A stretch of 64,000 nucleotides of DNA from Axinella damicornis (taxonomy: Eukaryota > Porifera > Demospongiae > Axinellida > Axinellidae), in contig OZ007507.1 in assembly GCA_963931865.1 (NCBI GenBank), forward strand, positions 9,955,533-10,019,532, in the 5' to 3' direction. How positions within the stretch are numbered: the first letter of the stretch is position 1; every line of letters starts with the position of its first letter. The notes below the pieces were generated by a model. The model had not been told where the DNA came from and did not search any database. It worked only from the letters and a program-made list of their open reading frames with translations. Positions 56,999 through 64,000 of the stretch are shown piece by piece. The position numbers and the translations under genes were made by a program.

Positions 56999-58468
56999 AT
57001 GCAAGCACTCTTGTCCTATATTGCGTTTATTGCTCTTGCCAGCCCAGCTATTGCTGCTCATTCTATTACTGACTTTGGAGCAGTAACCAATGACTCATCA
57101 CTTTCAGCAACTTCAGCAAATACTCTTGCGCTGCAAAAGGCGTTGGTAGCTGCAAATTCTTCCACCACAGACCGTGTTGCTCTAGTGCCAGCGGGTGCCT
57201 CTTTCTGCTACTTCTGGCTCAAGGTTGATTATCTGGTCAACGTAACACTGCAGATTGATGGCACTCTCCTCGTATCAAACAACATTTCCGCTACAGAATG
57301 GCCAGTAAAGGGCGATTTTGCTTCTCTGTGGTTTGAGAATGCCCATGGGCTGACACTGATAGGCAATGGAATGATAGATGGCCAAGGCTATGATTGGTGG
57401 TGGCATGTCATCATAACCAAACAGGACCAACGTCCACACATGGTAAGGATAACTTCGAGCCAGGATATTCTCATCAGCAATCTGCGGTTTGAAAACTCAC
57501 CACAATTTCACCTGAAGTTGGATCACATCATGAACGTTATTATACGTAATATCACCATTTTCGTCGATGTGGGTAAGCAAAGGGAACTACATCGGATATC
57601 TCAAAGTTGGTTGCCGCTTGGAAATGCTGCATATGGTTTGATCTCAAAGTTAAAGGAATACATCCCAGAGAGTGTGTTGAATGCACTTGAAAGTGATCTT
57701 CCAGAGGAATTAGAAAAGATTCTGGAAGCACTCGGAATTCCGACATTTCCATTGAACACTGACGGGATTGATCCAAGTGGAAAGAATGTCCTGATAGAGA
57801 ACGTAACCATAACAAACTTTGATGATGCAGTTGCTGTTAAGCCGTCAAGTGGTGGTGACCCTTTCACCAACTGCAGTCAAAATATGACAATACGCAACGT
57901 TCATGTCAATTTCGGGGTGGGAATGACCATTGGATCAGTTCCACCCAACAACAACGTCAATTGCGTACGAAACATAACCTTTGAAAACATCACTTTTGAG
58001 CATCCCCTCAAGTCTGTCTATATCAAGAGCAATCCTGGAGAGAGTGGGAGTGGAATCGTTGACTCGATCACGTACCGGCATATTCGTGCCACTTGGCCGT
58101 TGTGGTATCCACTATGGATTGGACCACAACAGCAGCGACAGCCAGGGACTGCCGGCACTGGATGCAATTTCCTTTATCCAATTGTCAATGATTGTCCAAC
58201 ACAGCCACGTGTTTCCATCTCAAATATCATGCTGGACGATGTTGTATTTGAAAATGGAATTACACTGCCAGGTGTGATGCTGGCTAATGCATCCACACCG
58301 TATACAAACTTCAAATTCACCAATGTGACCAACACCGGATTTCTATCTGGGAAGTTTCTGCTTGACCAGAACTATGTGTGTGAGAATGTGCTGGGTGTGG
58401 CTGACAATACGACATCACCCCTACCTGCTTGCTTTAAACTACCCGTTAATAAAGTTGATCCAAACTAA
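56999..58468 (+). CDS. Secreted GH28 (polygalacturonase-fold) protein
   Basis: 489 residues, intronless. The ATG at 56999 starts a signal peptide (MQALLSYIAFIALASPAIAA). The mature protein begins with the typical GH28 segment (SITDFGAVTND, then A.QKAL..A). Conserved parts: GNGMIDGQGYDWW (~122), NTDGID (253-258) and FDDAVAVK (275-276 the DD pair), the first two catalytic motifs. The third motif, normally GHG, reads GVG (306-308, GVGMTIGS), and the RIK motif reads YIK (341-343). A ~50-residue helical, acidic insert (residues ~195-248) precedes the NTD motif. GH28 enzymes hydrolyse pectic polygalacturonans; with the histidine gone, activity or specificity may be altered. More than ten N-glycosylation sequons. 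An AATAAA overlaps the final codons (58447-58452). GH28 is rare in animals, so gene transfer is one possible origin. Confidence 0.93.
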   Translation: MQALLSYIAFIALASPAIAAHSITDFGAVTNDSSLSATSANTLALQKALVAANSSTTDRVALVPAGASFCYFWLKVDYLVNVTLQIDGTLLVSNNISATEWPVKGDFASLWFENAHGLTLIGNGMIDGQGYDWWWHVIITKQDQRPHMVRITSSQDILISNLRFENSPQFHLKLDHIMNVIIRNITIFVDVGKQRELHRISQSWLPLGNAAYGLISKLKEYIPESVLNALESDLPEELEKILEALGIPTFPLNTDGIDPSGKNVLIENVTITNFDDAVAVKPSSGGDPFTNCSQNMTIRNVHVNFGVGMTIGSVPPNNNVNCVRNITFENITFEHPLKSVYIKSNPGESGSGIVDSITYRHIRATWPLWYPLWIGPQQQRQPGTAGTGCNFLYPIVNDCPTQPRVSISNIMLDDVVFENGITLPGVMLANASTPYTNFKFTNVTNTGFLSGKFLLDQNYVCENVLGVADNTTSPLPACFKLPVNKVDPN

Positions 58469-58648
58469 ACTATACTGTGTGTGTAGAGCTGTCATGTGTA
58501 TTGCTCACAGCATTGATCGAGGCGTGCACTACCTGTACTGGTGTGTAAAATGGGTCATGTATATTATACATACCACTAGTATGTATTTCAGCAAATTATA
58601 TAGGGTGATGTATACATGATTTTCCATCAACACACACTATGCTGACCA

Positions 58649-58728
58649 TAGCCTCGTTCCCAGGCCTCCATGTCCAGATTTTGTCGCAAGTGACAAAATC
58701 TGGGCTTTGATGCCTGGAAACAATGCTA
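58649..58728. mobile_element. Foldback MITE, AGATTTTGTCGC subtype
   Basis: TAGCCTCGTTCCCAGGCCTC and CCAGATTTTGTCGCAAGTGA form a hairpin with GACAAAATCTGG; the right outer box is eroded (GGAAACAATGCTA). Flanking 8-bp repeat GCTGACCA (9 bp if the outer base is shifted). Confidence 0.85.
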
Positions 58729-59099
58729 GCTGACCATGCATGCATCAAATTTAGCAACAGAATTTACTAGGTAACAATCACCCCACCCGCAGTGGTCATG
58801 CACCCAGCCCCACCCCCCACGCTCCCGCCCCCTACCCCAGCTCCGACATGGAAACCATCTACCTCCCACTGGGGTCTGTACTCCCATCTGGAATCAAGGT
58901 TAGGGCGAGGCTCATCTCTCATCCTACGTAGCGAATGGCGTGGACTACCCGACCAGTAACTGCCGGTAATGCTGTAATTTGATTGGTTGGCACCGCGGTA
59001 TTTAAATTTTGGCGGGAAACAAACTGTCCTACTTCCTGCCGGACCAACATACACTTCCATAATATTAAGGTGTTGAATAAGGTAACAGCAGAAAGGGGG

Positions 59100-59100
<1 letters not shown>

Positions 59101-59140
<40 letters not shown>
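59101..59140. repeat. Poly-G tract
   Basis: Run of about 38-40 G. Confidence 0.95.
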
Positions 59141-59141
<1 letters not shown>

Positions 59142-59769
59142 GATGAAACCCTGCAGGGAATTGGCAGATACTGCCTCCTTGGATAACAATCTGAAAGAGT
59201 GGTGTTTGGGAGGAGAGGAGATGGAGCAGGCCAGTTAACCTGCAATGTGTGTGCTCAAGATGGCCGCAAAACAAATTCCTAGATTGTTCAGTGCAATGTT
59301 GCTATTTGTTTCCTTCTCTTCCCACTTCCCAGGCCACTGCTGTGATGTTAAAGAGTTTCCCTGAATAGCTGGGCCAGAGTGACTAGATCCGTCCTGAGAC
59401 TGCCACTGCAAGCGATTTCAGTCTGGATGAGAAGGCTGGCTGGTCAATTAAATTCAGCAATTTGTCAAGTAAGAATTCGACTGTCAATGCTTTTACCTTG
59501 CTAATGGATTGAACTACGGAATATTCATGTCTAATTTACCTGAAACTACACGTCTGACAGATCGATGTGACAGGGCTATCTTAGCCATGTGAGCATAATA
59601 TCATGTGCTATTAGGTTTTCCGCAGAGCACGTACCCCGTGCACTACTTTTTGCTATGGCCTATATACTGCTGATTCGTAATACAGCATGCACAATTAATG
59701 AGATAGCTCTAGGGCCTACTGATTTTAATACAGCATGCATGAAGAATATGAGATACCACAATAACTTTC

Positions 59770-59945
59770 TCAGCCTCTCGAGTGGATCTCTGGTGTGTGA
59801 GTTATGTAGAATCCAGTGTAATTTTCTGAATTCTGACACTTCTAAGCCTTCAACAGGCCTTCACTGCACAAACTGCCAGACAGACGGACAGAGAGAGAGA
59901 CCGATCACTCTACTCCGGTTGCGCGCATATACACGGAGTAATAAT
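59770..59945 (-). repeat. ACCCCGCGCGC-family repeat fragment, minus strand
   Basis: The reverse complement reads GCGCGCAACCGGAGT..., TCTGTCCGTCTGTCTGGCAG, GTGAAGGCCTGTTGAAGGC and AGAAGTGTCAGAATTCAG, collinear with 8610-8720. Confidence 0.6.
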
Positions 59946-60004
59946 TGGATATATGCTATATAACTAACATCACAGGCCGGGTGCCATGATGATCATATGT
60001 AAGA

Positions 60005-60640
60005 CATTGCCTCCTCACCCATCACCCTCACTCTTTACCCTCACCATCACCATTAATCAATGCACACACTGACTCACAACTCTCACTCACTCACTCATGA
60101 GTCATAACACACTCATCACCCTCACCCATCACCCTCGCTGATCCCTAGCTCTCACCCATCACCCTCAGTGGTCACTAGCTCTCACCCATCACCCTCACTG
60201 ATCACCCTTACCCATCATCACCCTTATCCTGTCCCATCACCTTCACTCATCACCATCACCCTCACCCAGTGGCGTCACCCATCACCCTTGCTGATCACTA
60301 GCTCTCACCCATCACCCTCACTGATCACCCTTACCCATCACCCTCAGAGATCACCCTTATCCTGTCCCACCACCTTCACTCATCACCATCACCCTCACTG
60401 ATCACCCTCACCCAGTGGCGTCACCCATCACCCTCACTGATCACCCTTATCCTGTCCCATCACCTTCACTCATCACCATCACCCTCACTGATCACCCTCA
60501 CCCAGTGGCCTAGGCCTGAACCATCACCCTCGCTGATCACCCTCACCCTCACCAAGTGCCCTGAACCATCACCCTCACTCATCATCATCGCCATCCCCAT
60601 CACCCTCACTAGTCACCCACACCCTCACTGATTACCTTAA
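60005..60640. repeat. TCACCC-type tandem repeat field
   Basis: Nested units such as CACCCATCACCCTCACTGAT and CACCTTCACTCATCACCATC, with a higher-order unit around CCCAGTGGCGTCACCCATCA that recurs every ~125 bp (60270-60550). Any open frame here is a repeat artefact. Confidence 0.9.
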
Positions 60641-61082
60641 TTAGTCTCGGAACAAACCATTGGAAAAATCGGTGTACCGAGTGAATGTACATTCTTCGTA
60701 CCATTTGCTTGTGGAACTTTTATTCATCTGTGGGCCGAGTAAGATCTCAGCTGAGCTTGAACAACTTCTCTCTCCAGCAGATTTCCCATCTCCTTGACCT
60801 ATATTAGTGTAGTGTGGCTGGTATTTGTGTAAAAATGCACCTTTTAACCAATACTGCTAGTGTGCCTGCTTTCTGTCTGCACGGTACACACTTCCGCCCT
60901 CCTTTCCAACTTTCTGAGACTACTCACTAATCACCCTTGCTCTCACTCTCACTCAATGACCCTATCACCCTCACCCATGACCCCAATCATCACTCTATCT
61001 CATCACCTTCACTCCCTGTCCCTGAAACACACCTTCCTTCCTGATGTGATGTTCCACACATCATTATTTCATCATAATGTTA

Positions 61083-61690
61083 GGAGGTATGTTCCGATTC
61101 CAAAAATGGATGATTTTAGACCATCTATAATCATCCAAAAATGGATGATTATTGCAGACCATGCAAAAATCATCCAAATTTGGATGATTTTAGCTTCTTG
61201 TTCTCTAAAGGGAACCATATGTTCAATAATCATCCAATTTCGGATGATTCATGCCATCCATTATTGGATGATTTATTACACTGTAATCAAACATCCATTT
61301 TTGGATGATTCATGCCATCCATTATTGGATGATTTATTACACTGTCACATCACATGCAGTTTATGTACATTCAAATTAATTCAAGCAAACGTTTCATCAT
61401 GTTGATCAAGAAATACCTTCACACGACAAGAAACAACTAGAATACAGCTGTTACAATTAATTTTATTAGCAGTTACAGTTCAATAGCACCTACATCAAGT
61501 TTGTGCTGCTTATCTCGGTTGTGCATAGCAAGAAATAATGGATGATTATTGAACATATGGTTCCCTATAGAGAACAAGAAGCTAAAATCATCCAAATTTG
61601 GATGATTTTTGCATGGTCTGCAATAATCATCCATTTTTGGATGATTATAGATGGTCTAAAATCATTCATATTTGGAACCGGACTATACCT
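61083..61690. mobile_element. Foldback element built of TGGATGAT palindromes
   Basis: Two inverted arms of about 150 bp (61085-61235 and 61538-61688) with ends AGGTATGTTCCGATTCCAAA and TTTGGAACCGGACTATACCT. Inside are at least eight short palindromes of the form ATCATCCA-NNNN-TGGATGAT. The loop (~300 bp) has a further tandem pair (CATGCCATCCATTATTGGAT, 61251 and 61309). The right end abuts a half foldback box (CCTGGGAATGAGGCTA, 61691-61706). No coding capacity. Confidence 0.75.
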
Positions 61691-61774
61691 GCCTGGGAAT
61701 GAGGCTAGCTTCAACCTACCACCATGTGGAAGCCTGTCAACATCACCTAATGAATTATTCATGATTGGTCTTAC

Positions 61775-63014
61775 CAGTTTCCAGTCCAGTATGTCCACCC
61801 ACTCATCAGCTTCTGACTCACTGCTGGCAAACATGAAGAATGTACGATAGGACGTTATCAGTCTGGGGAGGGAGGGAGGGAGGGAGGGAGGGAGGGATCA
61901 CATGCAACTCTCTAAAGACCAATGCAGAGTGGCTATTCTCGAATCACACAAAATTTGGACAGCACGGAACGTTACCACCTAGTGAATACTTTTTATATTT
62001 TATGTAGCTAGTATTACAACATACTTTCTATCATCAGTTATATACTTTATCTGCCCCTAGGACCAGAGTGTATCCTGTGCCATGTGATAGCTCAGCATGA
62101 TTGACAGGTCTGGCTACCTAGGCCTCCAGCTGTTGTATTGTACACTCGTACGTGCATTAAAAGGAGATGTTCAAAAAAAAGGGAGGGAGGGGGGAGGAAG
62201 GGGGAGGGAGGGAAAGGGAGTGGGGGTAGGAGGGAGAGAAGGAAGGAGAGGGGAAGGAGAGGGAGGGCAGAGAGGGGAGGTGAAGAGAAAAGGAAGGAGG
62301 GAGAGACAGGGGCACAATGGCACAATAAGATTAAGACGTCATTGTATCCCAGGGTTATGTTTCGGGGAATGGGTATTATGGGAGCATGTCCACTTCGGGG
62401 TATCACAAATTAATCTGATCAGCTTTCAGAACAAATTAAAGCTTGAAATCTGAAGTGGGGAGGGTATGCTTCCAGGAAGTATAAAGCCCCCTCCTCACTC
62501 CAAACTGATGCATGTACCTCCCACCCCAATCACCTGAAGCAGAATGGCTTTCCAGCTGTCTCGTCCCTCTCCACTGAAGTAGCATCTTCCAGTTTTATTA
62601 TTCTCAGAGGCTCAACCTCACCTCTGGCAGTGTAGTACTTCAGTTCATTATGATACAGAACAAACCATCTCCGTTTCCAGTTCTAGGGAGGAAGGGGGAG
62701 GAGGAGGACGAGGAGGAGGAGGAGGAGGAGGAGGAGGAGGAGGAGGGGAAGGAGGGCAAGGGAGGAGGAAGGGGAGGAGGAGGAGGAGGAGGAGGAGGAG
62801 GAGGAAGAAGAGGAGGAGGGAGGAAGAGGGTAGGAAGATTTCGTTCATATGCAGGGCAGCCAATAAAAATGTGGAGAAGCGCTACCAAGTGAAAATACAC
62901 ACTGTTCAGGTGGTTCATACTTGTGGCTAGGCTGTTAGGCTCTGTGATGAGAGCAACTACGTATACCTTTCTGTGGAAGCCCAGCTTGGTTAGGTAGCCT
63001 TCCTTGGAGTTGAT
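61775..63014 (-). CDS. PH domain (DAPP1-like), three exons of a partial gene
   Basis: Three exons on the minus strand join in frame: 63014-62967 (phase 0 to 0), 62682-62534 (0 to 2) and 61862-61775 (2 to 0). They read INSKEGYLTKLGFHRK, then NWKRRWFVLYHNELKYYTAR and on to AGKPFCFR, then LITSYRTFFMFASSESEADE and WVDILDWKL. This is a complete pleckstrin-homology domain closest, from memory, to DAPP1/Bam32 (ELKYF, EPIRIL, RTFYL, EADEWI.IL.WKL). The lysine and arginines of the first two strands (K...K.WKRRWF...Y) fit the 3-phosphoinositide-binding signature. It would bring the protein to the plasma membrane after PI3-kinase activation. DAPP1 also has an N-terminal SH2 domain; no SH2 exon was found in the remaining 1 kb, so upstream exons probably lie beyond the window. 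Both introns are filled with GGA-type repeats. Confidence 0.82.
61866..61897. repeat. (GGGA)n microsatellite
   Basis: Eight GGGA units in the PH-gene intron, immediately upstream (in gene orientation) of the exon 61862-61775, so its TCCC complement forms the pyrimidine tract of that acceptor. Confidence 0.9.
62166..62315. repeat. GGGAGGA purine tract
   Basis: About 150 nt of almost pure purine (GGGAGGGAGGGGGGAGGAAG type) in the PH-gene intron. Confidence 0.9.
62686..62832. repeat. (GGA)n purine tract
   Basis: About 145 nt of GGA/GGAGGAAGG repeats ending three nucleotides from the acceptor of the exon 62682-62534. On the gene strand it is a long pyrimidine tract. Proline-, serine- or glutamate-rich open frames across it are artefacts. 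Confidence 0.92.
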
Positions 63015-63504
63015 CTGAAAGTGAAAATGAAAGCAGGAAATGCCAACTCATGTTCACAGTGTAATCAGAATAGTAGAACGAACTGTGATAGTGTAATCAG
63101 CACCTCAACCTTGGAGAGTATAAGCCTAGCTCGTCCCCAGGCCCTACCCAGCACTTCCAGTACGCCAAAGCGGGGGAGGGTCTGGTATATTTCCTCACAT
63201 GAGTCACATTAGGATGATAGAAAGGTTTGATTGGATGTGGGCTCAGAACAGCAAGAATAACTAAGGTACGAGGTAATTTGCCACACGTATCTAGCTAGTG
63301 GGGGGCGACTGTCATACACACCAGCATTGAACCAGTACATGTAGTTGGTTGAGTAGTACGTGAAACTTCACTTTTCACTCTGAAAAGGTTTGCCATTTGT
63401 CGATTACATCATGCTCACGTGAGGAAAGATACCAGGCCCTATCCTGCTTTCCACACTGCAAGCGACAAAAGCTGCTGGGAACGGTTACTGTACAGCCCAG
63501 TCCC

Positions 63505-63571
63505 TCCCCCCCTCCCTCCTTCCAGGGAGGGAAGGAGGGAGGGGGAGGGAGGGAGGGAGGGAAGGAGGGAA

Positions 63572-63608
<37 letters not shown>

Positions 63609-63627
63609 AGGAGGGAGGGAGGGAAGT
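63505..63627. repeat. GGGA/GGAA purine tract with poly-G core
   Basis: CCCTCCCTCC then GGGAGGGAAGG repeats around a run of about 36 G (63571-63607). Confidence 0.93.
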
Positions 63628-63692
63628 AGCTATATGAATATACCACTAGCTAATAGGTAAGCGGAAGCATTCTGTATAAAACAGGAGGAAAT

Positions 63693-63807
63693 TAGTCTCG
63701 TTCCCAGACCCAAACAACCCCAGTGAAGATCTCTTGCAGTATCTCCTTCCCTGCAAGATACTGCAAGTGATCTTCGCTGGGGTTGTTTGGGTCTGGGAAC
63801 GAGACTA
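63693..63807. mobile_element. Foldback MITE, GATCTCTTGCAGTATC subtype
   Basis: TAGTCTCGTTCCCAGACCC with inner arms AAACAACCCCAGTGAAGATC and GATCTTCGCTGGGGTTGTTT plus CTTGCAGTATCT/AGATACTGCAAG: 115 bp, nearly perfect. Exact 9-bp flanking repeat GGAGGAAAT (63684-63692, 63808-63816). Confidence 0.92.
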
Positions 63808-64000
63808 GGAGGAAATGGAGAACGCAAGGCACTTACACAGTAAATACCTTTCAGAATAGGAACTTGGATGAAAGCTCTTGGGGTCAACCAGTGGCGTAGC
63901 CAAAACTGGAGAATTTGTAGGGCACTACAGGAGCACGCTGCTGAAGGTAGCGAAAAAAATTTCGCCTTCATTTTCAGTTATCAGGATGGGCTCTCGTGGC

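Larger units (their letters stand above)
58469..61774. other. Repeat-rich stretch, no gene supported
   Basis: Contains a foldback element (58649-58728), a poly-G tract (59101-59140), a minus-strand copy of the ACCCCGCGCGC-family repeat (59770-59945), the TCACCC repeat field (60005-60640) and the TGGATGAT foldback (61083-61690). Further exons of the PH-domain gene may lie here on the minus strand but I could not identify any. Confidence 0.5.
63015..64000. other. Window end: repeats, no gene supported
   Basis: Contains a possible half foldback box (TAGCTCGTCCCCAGGCCC, near 63126), purine and poly-G tracts (63505-63627), a foldback element (63693-63807) and, from about 63889, a repeat starting CAGTGGCGTAGCC whose TTCGCCTTCATTTTCAGTTA segment is shared with 45821-46219. 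It runs off the window. Confidence 0.55.

Noticed and set aside
60168..60401. Small Ser/His/Pro-rich protein
   Set aside because: Simple translation of the TCACCC repeat field.
62640..62918. Proline/serine-rich and glutamate/glycine-rich frames
   Set aside because: They come from the (GGA)n tract inside a PH-gene intron; the real exons flank it.

Overview
This window is eukaryotic and metazoan. It has a 24.7 kb, ~45-exon gene for a single-pass receptor (four SRCR domains, then 25 fibronectin type III domains), GT-AG introns of roughly 60-2,100 bp, three intact intronless genes and a dense load of DNA transposons. The SRCR/FN3 architecture, the compact introns and a GH28 glycosidase gene suggest a sponge or another early-branching marine invertebrate. 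That is inference; nothing in the window proves it.

Layout. 1-10,700: no convincing gene. It holds a partial 2.5 kb tandem duplication, a 40-bp minisatellite, MITEs and long poly-G/C tracts. 10,956-11,651 and 15,890-16,564: two TLC-domain genes, TLCD5/TMEM136-like, tandem paralogues. 16,668-41,319: the giant receptor, starting only 103 bp after the second TLC gene. I rebuilt it exon by exon: signal peptide, SRCR x4 (two exons each), two copies of an unidentified beta-rich domain, FN3 x25, a transmembrane segment and a short tyrosine-rich tail. All joins keep one frame and predict 3,287 residues. 44,424-45,458 (minus): an alpha-arrestin. 45,821-46,787: three different DNA transposons side by side. 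48,460-49,205: a ~92-bp satellite. 49,577-56,130: a complete Mutator-like (MULE) transposon with ~90-bp inverted repeats and a perfect 9-bp target duplication; it encodes a DDE transposase with a SWIM finger and a Ulp1-type (C48) protease fused to a PHD finger. 56,999-58,468: a secreted GH28 (polygalacturonase-fold) protein without introns. 61,775-63,014 (minus): three exons that together form one DAPP1-like PH domain; the rest of that gene was not found here. The remainder is TCACCC-type, GGA-type and poly-G simple repeats and foldback elements.

A second theme is a family of about 20 short foldback elements (outer box TAGCCTCGTTCCCAGGCC) scattered through the window. They are flanked by 9-bp target duplications and have near-perfect hairpin arms whose inner sequence differs between subgroups while the two arms still match. 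One copy sits exactly on a splice donor of the MULE transposase.

The host genes look like unrelated neighbours: membrane TLC proteins, an adhesion or recognition receptor, a trafficking adaptor, a secreted glycosidase-like protein and a phosphoinositide-binding adaptor. I see no operon-like logic apart from the very tight spacing between the second TLC gene and the receptor.
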